A stretch of 64,000 nucleotides of DNA, from the NCBI GenBank assembly GCA_965263345.1, contig CBDHHC010000004.1:248001-312000 (forward strand), written 5' to 3'. Positions 44,182-53,702 of this stretch are shown here, one piece after another. The stretch comes from CBDHHC01 sp965263345. GTDB taxonomy: Bacteria; Pseudomonadota; Alphaproteobacteria; Rhizobiales; CBDHHC01. Position numbers and translations under genes: made by a program. The notes below the pieces were generated by a model, which was not told the origin of the DNA, ran no database searches, and saw only the letters and a list, made by a program, of their open reading frames with translations. Position 1 is the stretch's first letter, and every line of letters begins with the position of its first letter.

Positions 44182-46035
44182 ATGATAAATAAAGCATCCA
44201 TGTTTTCTAAGTTCTTCTTTCTAATTTTATCATTATTTCTTTCGATACATTATGTCTATGCTGCTGAGAAACGACATGGCTTGTCAGCATTTGGTGATCT
44301 GAAATATCCGCCCGACTTTAAACATTTTGAGTATGTGAACCCTCAAGCTCCCAAAGGTGGACGAATTACAATGATTGGTCCTGCCGGGACATATACTTTT
44401 GATAGCTTTAATGGCTACATTACAAAAGGTCTCCCTGCTCAAGGTTTAGGGTATCTAGGGAGCTCATTGACGCTTTTTGACCAGCTTATGGTTCGGGCCT
44501 GGGATGAGCCTGATGCTGTTTATGGGCTTGTGGCGCACTCTGCAGAATTAGCAGATGATAAGAAATCTGTTACGTTTTATTTGCGCAAAGAAGCCAAGTT
44601 TTCTGATGGATCGAGCCTTACAGCGGATGATGTTGTTTTTAGCTTTAATGCCTTAAAAGAAAAAGGACGACCAAATTATTCTATTGCTCTTAGAGATGTT
44701 GTAAAAGCAGAAGCCCTTGACCCTTATACTGTTAGGTATGAATTTCAAGGGGAGAATGTTAGAGATTTACCACTTGTTGTCGCTGTCCTGCCTATTTTTT
44801 CAAAATCCTACTATACGACCAAAGAATTTGATCAAACGACTCTCGAACCCCCATTAGGATCTGGCCCTTACAAGATCCTGAACTTTAAACAAGGAACATT
44901 TGTTACATTTAAAAGGCGAGATGATTACTGGGCTAAAGACTTACCCGTTAATGTAGGGCGTTTTAATTTTGATGAATTGCGTTATCAATATTATCGTGAG
45001 CGAACTGTCGAGTTCGAGGCATTGAAAGCTGGGAAAATTGAATTAAGAGAAGAGTTTGTCTCGAAATTTTGGGCAACACAATATAATTTTGATGCTGTTA
45101 AAAAAGGTCGTGTCATTCGTCTTAAATCACCAGATGAGCGTCCATCCGGTGCACAAGGCTTCTTTCTTAATACAAGGCGTGGGCCATTAAAAGATCCAAA
45201 CGTTCGTAAAGCACTTGGTTTAGCTTTTGATTTTGAATGGACGAACAAAAACCTTTTTTACAATCTTTATACAAGAACACACAGCTATTTTGAAAACTCA
45301 GACCTTAAGGCTGAGGGACTACCTTCTGAAGAAGAATTAAAAATTTTAGAACCCTTTAAAGATCAACTTCCAGCATCACTATTTACAACACCTGTTTATT
45401 CTCCACCTGTTAGCAATGGATCAGGGCAAGATCGGGTATTATTGCGCAAAGCTTCAAAGATTTTGAAAGATGCGGGATGGAGTGTTAAAGATACAATTCG
45501 GGTCAATGCAAAAGGCGAACCTTTAAAAATTACATTTCTAGTAAGTGATGTCTTTATCGAACGGATCATATCGCCTTATCTTAAAAACCTTATAAAACTT
45601 GGTATTAAAGCTGATATTCGACGTGTTGATCCTGCACAATTTGAAGAGCGTATCAAATCCTTTGATTTTGATATTATTGTCAAGCGTTATAGTATGTCTC
45701 TAACACCAGGGATTGGATTGCGTAACTTTTTTAGTTCTAAGACCGCTGATGCTATTGGCAGTAATAACTTAGCTGGCATAAAAAACCCAGTTATCGATGC
45801 TCTGATTGATAAAATCATCCAGTCAAAGAGTCGAGATGAACTTAGGATTGTAACGCGTGCCTTGGACCGTGTTCTTCGTAGTGGCCACTATTGGGTTCCT
45901 CACTGGTATAAGGCATCACATACTATTGCTTTTTGGAATAAGTTCTCTAAACCTAAAATTAAGCCTAAATTTGATCGTGGTGTTATTGAAACATGGTGGT
46001 ATGATCAGACAAAAGCTACTGAAATAAAAAACTAA
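44182..46035 (+). CDS. Extracellular solute-binding protein of a Yej-type peptide ABC importer (second copy)
   Basis: 617 residues, signal peptide about 1-28 (ending YAAEK). It is clearly homologous to the preceding gene: FEYVNPQAPKGGRITMIGP, FSDGSSLTADDVVFSF, LEPPLGSGPYKIL and KALGLAFDFEWTNKNLFYNLY recur in the same order. The two differ enough that this is an old tandem duplication. GGAG lies before ATG 44182. Different copies may offer different peptide preferences to the single permease pair. Confidence 0.92.
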   Translation: MINKASMFSKFFFLILSLFLSIHYVYAAEKRHGLSAFGDLKYPPDFKHFEYVNPQAPKGGRITMIGPAGTYTFDSFNGYITKGLPAQGLGYLGSSLTLFDQLMVRAWDEPDAVYGLVAHSAELADDKKSVTFYLRKEAKFSDGSSLTADDVVFSFNALKEKGRPNYSIALRDVVKAEALDPYTVRYEFQGENVRDLPLVVAVLPIFSKSYYTTKEFDQTTLEPPLGSGPYKILNFKQGTFVTFKRRDDYWAKDLPVNVGRFNFDELRYQYYRERTVEFEALKAGKIELREEFVSKFWATQYNFDAVKKGRVIRLKSPDERPSGAQGFFLNTRRGPLKDPNVRKALGLAFDFEWTNKNLFYNLYTRTHSYFENSDLKAEGLPSEEELKILEPFKDQLPASLFTTPVYSPPVSNGSGQDRVLLRKASKILKDAGWSVKDTIRVNAKGEPLKITFLVSDVFIERIISPYLKNLIKLGIKADIRRVDPAQFEERIKSFDFDIIVKRYSMSLTPGIGLRNFFSSKTADAIGSNNLAGIKNPVIDALIDKIIQSKSRDELRIVTRALDRVLRSGHYWVPHWYKASHTIAFWNKFSKPKIKPKFDRGVIETWWYDQTKATEIKN

Positions 46036-46055
46036 ATCAACGGAGCTTCACTTAA

Positions 46056-47210
46056 ATGGCGGCATACATTCTCAGACGGCTTTTGCTCATTATCCCAACT
46101 ATGTTTGGAATTATGCTAATTAGTTTTGTGATTATACAATTTGCGCCAGGTGGTCCTATTGAGCGCATTGCTGCTCAAATTTCAGGTGATGGTGGTTCTG
46201 CGACAGATCGTGTTGGAGGGGCTCAACGGGATTTTAATACTGATCAGGGCGGGGATTCCACCTATCGTGGTGCACGCGGTCTGCCCCCTGAATTTATTGC
46301 ACAACTAGAAAAACAATTTGGGTTTGATAAACCACCCCATGAACGTTTTTTATTAATGATGAAGAATTATCTTCTTTTTGATTTTGGGAACAGTTATTTC
46401 AGGGATATTAGTGTTATAGAACTTATTAAAGAGAAACTTCCCGTCTCTATTTCTTTAGGTCTCTGGCTTACACTCTTAACATATATGATTTCCATCCCCC
46501 TTGGGATCAAAAAAGCTGTGCAAGATGGGATGCGATTTGACATTTGGACAAGCGGGATACTGGTTATTGGATATGCTATTCCAAACTTTGTGCTGGGTGT
46601 GTTGCTTATTGTCTTTCTTGCCGGAGGAGATTTCTGGAATCTCTTTCCTTTAGGTGGCCTATCTACAACTGACTGGGCTAATCTTCCTGGTATTATCAAG
46701 AGCTTTTATCCCGAAGATCAAGTCGATGTGAATGCTAATCCTTGGACTTATTTACCGTGGTATTGGAAAGTCTTTGATTATTTCTGGCACCTTTCGTTAC
46801 CTTTACTTGCAATGGGTGTTAGTACTTTTACAACAATGACATTTCTAACCAAGAACTCTTTTCTTGATGAAATCAAAAAACAATATGTCATTACAGCTAG
46901 AGCTAAAGGCCTTACAGAAAATCGTGTTCTATATGGTCATATCTTTAGAAATGCAATGTTGATTGTTATTGCCGGCTTTCCTGGCGCTTTTTTAAGTGCC
47001 TTTTTTGCAAGTACCTTACTGATTGAAACCATTTTCAATCTAGATGGTCTTGGTCTTCTTTCTTTCGAATCAATTATTAATCGAGATTATCCCGTTGTGT
47101 TTGCCAACCTTTATATATTTGCGTTGCTTGGGATTATCGTTCATCTCATCTCGGACATTACCTATACGCTAGTGGACCCACGAATTGATTTTGAGTCACG
47201 CGAGGTTTAA
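46056..47210 (+). CDS. yejB: Peptide ABC transporter permease YejB
   Basis: 384 residues. It begins MAAYILRRLLLIIPTMFGIM, the standard first helix of DppB/YejB permeases. A long periplasmic insert (about 30-95) with a Gly-rich segment is characteristic of YejB. The EAA loop is ITARAKGLTENRVLYGHIFRNAM (abbreviated core: ARAKGLTENRVL). Six membrane segments. It forms the channel with the next permease. Confidence 0.95.
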   Translation: MAAYILRRLLLIIPTMFGIMLISFVIIQFAPGGPIERIAAQISGDGGSATDRVGGAQRDFNTDQGGDSTYRGARGLPPEFIAQLEKQFGFDKPPHERFLLMMKNYLLFDFGNSYFRDISVIELIKEKLPVSISLGLWLTLLTYMISIPLGIKKAVQDGMRFDIWTSGILVIGYAIPNFVLGVLLIVFLAGGDFWNLFPLGGLSTTDWANLPGIIKSFYPEDQVDVNANPWTYLPWYWKVFDYFWHLSLPLLAMGVSTFTTMTFLTKNSFLDEIKKQYVITARAKGLTENRVLYGHIFRNAMLIVIAGFPGAFLSAFFASTLLIETIFNLDGLGLLSFESIINRDYPVVFANLYIFALLGIIVHLISDITYTLVDPRIDFESREV

Positions 47211-47214
47211 ACAT

Positions 47215-48327
47215 ATGAATATTGAAGTGAATAAAGATACAATCGCGTTAGACTCAAACCAAATCGCACTTGGTAAGGAGCAAACGAAAAGGTCCAGGTA
47301 TACCTTAACTCCAATAAATCAAAGGCGCTGGCAAAATTTTAAAGCCAACAAACGTGGATATTGGAGCCTTTGGCTCTTTTTGTTTTTGTTTATTATCAGT
47401 CTTTTTGCTGAACTCATTGCGAATGACCGGCCAATAATGATAAAGCATGATGGAGCTTTTTACTTTCCTGTCGTCAAGACCTATACAGAAACCCAATTTG
47501 GCGGAGAGTTTGAAACTGAGGCAGATTATCGAGACCCTTATCTTCATGAACTTATTGCTGATAAAAATGGTTGGATTCTCTGGCCTTTAATCTCTTATGA
47601 TTATAGAACGGTCAATAAGAACCCACCCAGCCCATTCCCATCTCCGCCTACTACAGAAAATTGGCTTGGCACTGATGATCAAGGAAGAGATGTTTTAGCC
47701 CGAACTATTTATGGTTTTCGCCTCTCAGCTTTGTTTGGTCTGATCTTAACGTTTTTTTCTACTATCATTGGCGTCACCGCAGGCGCGATACAAGGATATT
47801 TTGGTGGACGGGTAGATCTTTATTTTCAACGTTTTATTGAATTATGGACCTCGCTTCCTCAATTGTTTATATTGTTAATTATCGCCTCAATATTTGCTCA
47901 AGGGTTCTGGATCCTCCTTGGTATATTGCTCTTATTTAGCTGGACCTCACTGGTAGGTGTGGTTCGCGCTGAGTTTTTAAGAGGACGAAATTTCGATTAT
48001 ATAAAAGCGGCTCGTGCGTTAGGTCTTTCTGATACAAAAATAATGTTTAAGCATCTTTTACCTAATGCAATGGTTGCAACGATAACTATGCTCCCTTTTA
48101 TCTTATCAGGTTCACTTGTTACACTCACTGCTTTAGATTTTCTAGGCTTAGGCCTACCTGCAGGCTCCCCTTCACTCGGGGAACTCTTGTCGCAAGGTAA
48201 ATCAAATCTGCATGCTCCCTGGTTGGTTGCGACTGCTTTTACGGTGATATCAGTGATGCTTAGTCTTCTGGTCTTTATTGGAGAAGGTGTACGTGATGCA
48301 CTTGATCCTAGAAAAACATATCAATAG
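47215..48327 (+). CDS. yejE: Peptide ABC transporter permease YejE
   Basis: About 370 residues. ATG 47215 follows GAGG, which overlaps the yejB stop; frame-compatible sequence runs further upstream but is less likely used. LTPINQRRWQNFKANKRGYWSLWLF leads into the first helix, and a periplasmic region with ENWLGTDDQGRDVLARTIYG is typical of DppC/YejE proteins. The EAA loop is IKAARALGLSDTKIMFKHLLPNA (core ARALGLSDTKIM). Partner of YejB in the inner membrane. Confidence 0.95.
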   Translation: MNIEVNKDTIALDSNQIALGKEQTKRSRYTLTPINQRRWQNFKANKRGYWSLWLFLFLFIISLFAELIANDRPIMIKHDGAFYFPVVKTYTETQFGGEFETEADYRDPYLHELIADKNGWILWPLISYDYRTVNKNPPSPFPSPPTTENWLGTDDQGRDVLARTIYGFRLSALFGLILTFFSTIIGVTAGAIQGYFGGRVDLYFQRFIELWTSLPQLFILLIIASIFAQGFWILLGILLLFSWTSLVGVVRAEFLRGRNFDYIKAARALGLSDTKIMFKHLLPNAMVATITMLPFILSGSLVTLTALDFLGLGLPAGSPSLGELLSQGKSNLHAPWLVATAFTVISVMLSLLVFIGEGVRDALDPRKTYQ

Positions 48328-48339
48328 GAGACAAAGATT

Positions 48340-49971
48340 ATGTCAGTTCGTACTATTGTTCAGGTAAAAAAACTTTCCATTGATTTTCATGTGAATGGCG
48401 TTGTAACGAATGCGGTCAAGAATGTTTCTTTTGATGTTAAGGCGGGTGAAACTGTAGCTCTCGTTGGCGAGTCAGGGTCTGGAAAAACAATTTCAGCCTT
48501 ATCTATAATGCGCCTTTTACCGTATCCAGCCGCCTCACATCCATCAGGAGAAATCTGGTTTAAGCATAGGAATGTTTTAGACCTTAAAGAACAACAGATA
48601 AGGGAGATTAGAGGCAATCAGATCTCTATGATCTTCCAAGAACCTATGACCTCTCTTAATCCATTGCATACAATCCAAAAGCAAGTTGGAGAGATTCTAC
48701 TCTTACACAAAGGACTTGTGGGCGAAGCAGCACAAGAACGTACCATTGAACTTTTAAATAAAGTTGGGATTCGCGATCCAGAAAAGCGTCTTGCAGACTA
48801 CCCCCACCAACTTTCAGGAGGTCAACGTCAACGTGTTATGATTGCTATGGCCCTTGCTAATGAACCAGATCTTCTAATCGCTGATGAGCCAACGACAGCT
48901 TTGGATGTTACGATTCAAGCTCAAATCCTTGAGTTACTTAAAGAACTACAATCTGAACTTGGCATGGCTATGCTCCTGATTACACATGATTTAGGCGTTG
49001 TTCGTAAAATGGCAGAACGTGTTAATGTGATGTGTAAGGGTGAAATCGTTGAAGAAGGCCTTACGAAAGATATTTTTGATGACCCTCAGCATAGTTATAC
49101 CAAACACTTGCTTGATGCTGAACCTAAAGGGGAACCTCAACCTGAGGATACAACTGCCCCAATTGTTGTTGAAACAAAAGACCTTAAAGTCTGGTTCCCC
49201 GTTAAACGTGGGCTATTACGCAGAACTGTAGATCATGTGAAAGCTGTGAATGGCATATCTTTGAAGTTACGTGAAGGCCAGACATTGGGAATCGTTGGTG
49301 AGTCTGGTTCTGGTAAAACAACGCTTGGCCTAGCTATTCTTCGCCTTATTTCCAGTAATGGTCGTATTGCCTATATTGGACAGGACATTGATACTTATAA
49401 TTCAAAAAAAATGCGGCCTTTGCGTAAAGATATGCAAATTGTTTTTCAAGACCCTTTTGGATCTCTTAGTCCACGTTTGTCTGTTGGACAAATTATTGAA
49501 GAAGGTTTGTTGATTCAGTATTCGGATTTAACTTATGAAGACAGACGACAGCGTGTTTCACAAGCTCTTGTTGAAGTTGGACTGGATCCATCTGTTCAAG
49601 ATCGGTATCCACATGAATTTTCGGGCGGGCAGAGACAACGCATTGCCATTGCACGTGCAATGATTTTGAAGCCAAAGTTTGTTATGCTTGATGAACCTAC
49701 GAGCGCTCTTGATATGTCTGTGCAGGCCCAAATTGTTGATCTTCTGAAAGATTTACAGAAAAAGAATAATCTTGCTTATCTCTTTATCAGCCATGACCTA
49801 AAAGTCGTAAAAGCTCTAAGTAATCATGTGATGGTCATGCGCAATGGCGTTGTCGTCGAGGAAGGTTCATCCCAGGAAATTTTTGCTAATCCAAAAACTG
49901 AATATACCAAAGCTCTCTGGGATGCGGCATTTAACCTCAAAGTTTCTTATAGAAATGTCATAAGCGCATAA
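48340..49971 (+). CDS. yejF: Peptide ABC transporter ATPase YejF (two ATP-binding domains)
   Basis: 543 residues with two complete ABC domains in tandem. The first has Walker A GESGSGKTISALS (about 43), signature LSGGQRQRVMIAMAL (about 160) and Walker B LLIADEPTTALD. The second has GESGSGKTTLGLA (about 318), FSGGQRQRIAIARAM and FVMLDEPTSALD. The linker carries an oligopeptide-type extension. AGGAG precedes ATG 48340. It energises the YejBE channel. Confidence 0.96.
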   Translation: MSVRTIVQVKKLSIDFHVNGVVTNAVKNVSFDVKAGETVALVGESGSGKTISALSIMRLLPYPAASHPSGEIWFKHRNVLDLKEQQIREIRGNQISMIFQEPMTSLNPLHTIQKQVGEILLLHKGLVGEAAQERTIELLNKVGIRDPEKRLADYPHQLSGGQRQRVMIAMALANEPDLLIADEPTTALDVTIQAQILELLKELQSELGMAMLLITHDLGVVRKMAERVNVMCKGEIVEEGLTKDIFDDPQHSYTKHLLDAEPKGEPQPEDTTAPIVVETKDLKVWFPVKRGLLRRTVDHVKAVNGISLKLREGQTLGIVGESGSGKTTLGLAILRLISSNGRIAYIGQDIDTYNSKKMRPLRKDMQIVFQDPFGSLSPRLSVGQIIEEGLLIQYSDLTYEDRRQRVSQALVEVGLDPSVQDRYPHEFSGGQRQRIAIARAMILKPKFVMLDEPTSALDMSVQAQIVDLLKDLQKKNNLAYLFISHDLKVVKALSNHVMVMRNGVVVEEGSSQEIFANPKTEYTKALWDAAFNLKVSYRNVISA

Positions 49972-50021
49972 TCGTTCTGAAGTAGCGTAGCCTCATATTA
50001 TTCGCGATTCTGAAGGAACAT

Positions 50022-50606
50022 ATGATGAAAATCTATTTCGTTCGCCATGGTCAGACTGACTGGAATGTAGAGACGCGTTTACAAGGTCAAATTGATATTC
50101 CCATAAATAGTAATGGCCGCAATCAAGCTCGCAGAAATGGTGGTGTTTTGGCTGAGTTGATTGATGATCCTCAAGATTGGCACTTTGTATCCAGCCCTCT
50201 TTGTCGAACCAGAGAAACTATGGAAATCATTCGTGAGACCATGGGTTTAAATATTGATGGTTATGACACTGATGATCGTCTTAAAGAGGTTCATTTTGGA
50301 AACTTTCAAAGCCATAAATGGTCTGAAGTCAAGGTTGATATGCCTGAAGCTTATGAGGCCAGAGAAAAAGATAAGTGGGGCTATATTGCTCCTGGACCTG
50401 GCGGCGAAAGTTATGAGATGCTCTTTCTACGTACCAGAGCTTGGATTGAAAGTATCACGCAAAATACAATTTGTGTTTCTCATGGCGGTGTGAATAGGTG
50501 TTTAAGGAAATATGTTGAGAATTTAACACCTGAAGAGACAACGTTACTTGCCACTCCTCAAGATAAAATCATGGCTATCGAAAATCAAAAAATTGAATGG
50601 ATTTAG
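50022..50606 (+). CDS. Histidine phosphatase superfamily protein (phosphoglycerate-mutase-like)
   Basis: 194 residues, starting at ATG 50022 or 50025; AAGGA lies just upstream. The catalytic phosphohistidine motif is VRHGQTDWN at residues 7-15, the SSPLCRTRETM segment holds an arginine clamp, and the second catalytic histidine is in CVSHGGVNRCL near 155. A cytoplasmic phosphatase or mutase of unknown substrate, possibly a sugar phosphate. It follows yejF by 50 bases on the same strand and may be in its operon. Confidence 0.9.
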   Translation: MMKIYFVRHGQTDWNVETRLQGQIDIPINSNGRNQARRNGGVLAELIDDPQDWHFVSSPLCRTRETMEIIRETMGLNIDGYDTDDRLKEVHFGNFQSHKWSEVKVDMPEAYEAREKDKWGYIAPGPGGESYEMLFLRTRAWIESITQNTICVSHGGVNRCLRKYVENLTPEETTLLATPQDKIMAIENQKIEWI

Positions 50607-50651
50607 ATATATTTTAGATTAAGGAGGACGCTGAAGCTAAATAAATAAAAT

Positions 50652-50978
50652 TTATTTACTTCCTTGGGCAAGACTCATCAATGGGTGCTCTGCCTCGAGA
50701 GAGTCTTCAAAAACTAACCCTGCAGCTTCTCCCATAGCCCATGCAACTGTGGCTTTTAATTTCTCGCCTTTTTTCCATTCAACTTCAATTGTTTGGCCCT
50801 TTTGAAGTTCAAGTCCCCAAATTCCAGTTCCAGAGTCTGATACATTAACTATTTTTACAGGGTTCTTTTCGCCATCAATATGAATTGTAGCAAGTTTTAC
50901 AAAATCAAGACGTTCAGCTTTCCGATTATTTTCTGTCACTTTTGTTTCACCAACCATTAGATGTAAGCCTTCAAACAT
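50652..50978 (-). CDS. PilZ-domain protein
   Basis: About 108 residues from ATG 50978; ATG 50957 is an alternative and the frame is open to 51014. The PilZ c-di-GMP signature is recognisable as RKAERLDFVKLATIHIDG (the RxxxR-like switch, here RKAER) and NVSDSGTGIWG (D/NxSxxG). A single-domain PilZ protein can act as a c-di-GMP-responsive adaptor. Two arginines of the RxxxR motif are reduced to R...R spacing of four, consistent with binding. Nearest motility-type system in the window is the Flp pilus locus. Confidence 0.78.
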   Translation of the reverse strand: MFEGLHLMVGETKVTENNRKAERLDFVKLATIHIDGEKNPVKIVNVSDSGTGIWGLELQKGQTIEVEWKKGEKLKATVAWAMGEAAGLVFEDSLEAEHPLMSLAQGSK

Positions 50979-51168
50979 GTTACAAAATTTCAATACAAAC
51001 CATGGTGCCGACAACTCTATGTTAATTACATAACGTTATTTTGAAATAATGATACATGAATTATCTTTTAAAACTGTTTATAAATTTACAAAATTTTATG
51101 AAGATTTACCTAAAAAATTACTCAAACGTTTTTCTAAAAATGGGGCAGTCGTTCATTCATTGTAAATT

Positions 51169-52014
51169 TTATATTAGACGTTTTATCGCAACGATAAGGC
51201 CAAATAAGTTTGCAATACGCTTTACAGCTTCTGAAATAGGCTCAATCATTGTTTTCATATGAAAGCCGTTGGCATGAATTATATTGTTATTATCTATCAT
51301 AATTCCCACGTGCCCTTTCCAGAAAATAAGATCACCTCGTTTTAATATATCAAGGTTAAATTCATCAGATATTTTTGTCCCTAAAAATTCTTGTTGCATG
51401 TCACTATCACGAGGTACATTTTTGCCAACTGCACTAAAAGCTGTCTGCACTAAACCAGAACAGTCAATCCCCATGCATGAACTTCCTCCCCATAAATAAG
51501 GGGTTTCAATAAATTTCTTTGCTATATCGACAAAATCAGTCGTATAGCTCTTAAGAGTCGTTATATGCTTAGAATGGAGGTAATGACCTGTGGAGGTTAA
51601 TATAAAATCCCCATGACTATCTATTGCTGATATAGTGGAGTTCATGCTCAACCAACCTAAAGTCGGTGCCTTGATGTCAGGTCTGATATAAATTAGCGTT
51701 CTTGGTACTGAAACACGATGCGTGACCTGCTTTATATCTTTTGTTATCGCTGCTGCTGGAATATACCCTACATAATCATCTTTTACTGATTGAACCCAAT
51801 GCCATTCATTGGTTTCTTCAAATATTTTAACTTGTTCACCCATTAGTATTTGAGTGTCTATAGGCGAACCTTTTTGTGGTTTTTTATGTAGTGAAACAAC
51901 AGGTTGTATAACTTGCCCTAAGTTTGGTTTTACAAATTTTTTCGCAGCTACTTTACCTTCAAGAGCTTCATCAGCAAGATCTTCACGGAAGGCATTAATA
52001 CGACGATCAATCAT
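51169..52014 (-). CDS. NlpC/P60 family cell-wall hydrolase with SH3-like domains
   Basis: 281 residues with no signal peptide. Two bacterial SH3-like segments (about 35-85 and 95-145, containing GEQVKIFEETNEWHWVQ) precede the NlpC/P60 papain-like domain. The catalytic Cys is in GIDCSGLVQTAF (about 187) and the His in KGHVGIMID (about 235), followed by the IHANG polar residue. It cleaves peptides of murein, such as gamma-D-Glu-diaminopimelate. Five bases separate it from the upstream leucyl aminopeptidase gene, a pairing repeated in alphaproteobacteria and suggesting recycling of murein peptides in the cytoplasm. Confidence 0.93.
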   Translation of the reverse strand: MIDRRINAFREDLADEALEGKVAAKKFVKPNLGQVIQPVVSLHKKPQKGSPIDTQILMGEQVKIFEETNEWHWVQSVKDDYVGYIPAAAITKDIKQVTHRVSVPRTLIYIRPDIKAPTLGWLSMNSTISAIDSHGDFILTSTGHYLHSKHITTLKSYTTDFVDIAKKFIETPYLWGGSSCMGIDCSGLVQTAFSAVGKNVPRDSDMQQEFLGTKISDEFNLDILKRGDLIFWKGHVGIMIDNNNIIHANGFHMKTMIEPISEAVKRIANLFGLIVAIKRLI

Positions 52015-52019
52015 CTTTT

Positions 52020-53441
52020 CTAATTTTTAATCAATGACTTTTCTAAGACATCCAAAACGGCTCTAGCCCCTTGAGGCTCGCCTCCGTAAGTCTTTCCAAT
52101 GGTTTCTTTTGGCACCCAGCCGTAGATATCTAAATGTGTGTATTGTTTTGCTTTCTTCGCAAAACGTTTTAAAAATAAAGCAGCCGTGATCGAACCAGCG
52201 AAGCCACTATCAGAAATATGTGAAATATCTGCTATTTTACTTTTTAATTGGGCGTCATAGGGGGCCCAGAATGGCATTCTCCACAAGGGGTCATTAACCT
52301 GCATTGATGCTGTTTGAAGCCTTGAAGCAAAATCATCATCTGTTGTATAAAAAGGAGGGAGGTCACTGCCAAGAGCGACACGCGCAGCTCCTGTTAAAGT
52401 CGCGAACGTCATCAGGTGATCTGTTGCTTCTTCTGTTGCATAGGTCATAGCATCTGCTAATACCAAACGGCCTTCTGCATCGGTATTTCCAATTTCAACG
52501 CTCATACCATTGCGGCTTGGTAAAACATCACCCGGACGAAATGCATTGCCAGAGATGCTATTTTCTGCTGTGGGGATCAATATGCGCAAGTTAATTTCTA
52601 ACCCTAGGGACATAATCATATTGCCCAGGGCCAGTACGGTTGCAGCTCCTCCCATATCCTTTTTCATTAGACGCATTGAATTGCCTGGTTTAATATTCAA
52701 ACCACCTGTATCAAAACATATGCCTTTACCAATTAATGTCAGACCTGGAGCGTTGTTTTTTCTCCATCGTATATCGATCAAACGCGGAGCTCTGGGGCTT
52801 GCTCTTCCTACTGCATGGATTAGAGGGAAGTTTTGTTTTATTAAACTTTCTCCAGTTATAACCTCTATTTCTGCATTATGCTGTGATGATATTTGCCTTG
52901 CAGCTTGCTCTATTTCCTCAGGTCCTAAGTCATTCGCTGGGGTATTTATAAGATTACGTCCGATGCAGACACTCTCACTAATTTTTAAAACACGGTCTTT
53001 ATTTACATTTTTTGGTATTTTAATTGATACCTGTTTTGGTTTCACATCAGATTTATAGTTATCATAGTTATAACTATCTAAAACCCAACCAATCAGATGT
53101 TTTTCTATGTCCTCCAATTCTGATTCGAGATGATAGTTTCCTGTTGGCAGTTTTTTGGGTAAATTTCCTAATTTAAATTGTGCTTCATTCGCAGACTCAC
53201 AGACATATATTACACCTGAGAGCGTTCCTTCATGATCAGGTAGTATCGCATAATTTCCAGTAGATGCTTTCCATCCAGTATTCTTCAGCCACTCTTTCTG
53301 CATTGATGATAGTTTCGACAAATCTGAAATATCAGTCCCAGATTTTATCAACCATATCGGGCATGTATTTTTTTCACTTTTTGTATCAATTAGAGTGTCC
53401 GCTAAATACTCATTCTTTATCATTATACTAAATTCTTTCAT
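52020..53441 (-). CDS. Leucyl aminopeptidase family (M17) protein
   Basis: About 473 residues from ATG 53441; ATG 53423 and an upstream TTG at 53486 are alternatives, none with a strong ribosome binding site. The M17 signature NTDAEGRLVLADAM (about 320) and the metal-binding GKGICFDTGGLNIKP (about 240) and KKDMGGAATVLAL are present. These two-metal aminopeptidases act on cytoplasmic peptides. Linked to the downstream NlpC/P60 hydrolase gene. Confidence 0.93.
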   Translation of the reverse strand: MKEFSIMIKNEYLADTLIDTKSEKNTCPIWLIKSGTDISDLSKLSSMQKEWLKNTGWKASTGNYAILPDHEGTLSGVIYVCESANEAQFKLGNLPKKLPTGNYHLESELEDIEKHLIGWVLDSYNYDNYKSDVKPKQVSIKIPKNVNKDRVLKISESVCIGRNLINTPANDLGPEEIEQAARQISSQHNAEIEVITGESLIKQNFPLIHAVGRASPRAPRLIDIRWRKNNAPGLTLIGKGICFDTGGLNIKPGNSMRLMKKDMGGAATVLALGNMIMSLGLEINLRILIPTAENSISGNAFRPGDVLPSRNGMSVEIGNTDAEGRLVLADAMTYATEEATDHLMTFATLTGAARVALGSDLPPFYTTDDDFASRLQTASMQVNDPLWRMPFWAPYDAQLKSKIADISHISDSGFAGSITAALFLKRFAKKAKQYTHLDIYGWVPKETIGKTYGGEPQGARAVLDVLEKSLIKN

Positions 53442-53702
53442 CACAAATTTGCTATTCTTAGCTTTAATATAGTTATTAACCCTCAAGAATTAAATTGCAA
53501 TGCATCATGAGAATTTAATAATATTTATTCACTTATGTCAGTAATAGATTTGCTCTATATCAGGCGAAGACTATTGAAACTTACTATATGAAAGAATAGC
53601 ATATATATAATGTATGTTGTTAGTATCTCCTCATCTGCTTATTGACCAAATAAAGCTTAATCTTTATTCATTTTACATAACTATTTTCCGGGGTATTGCT
53701 AA

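Noticed and set aside
42220..46035. Tandem similarity as a recent duplication or assembly artefact
   Set aside because: The two binding-protein genes are similar in motif order only and differ at most positions, so they are old paralogues.
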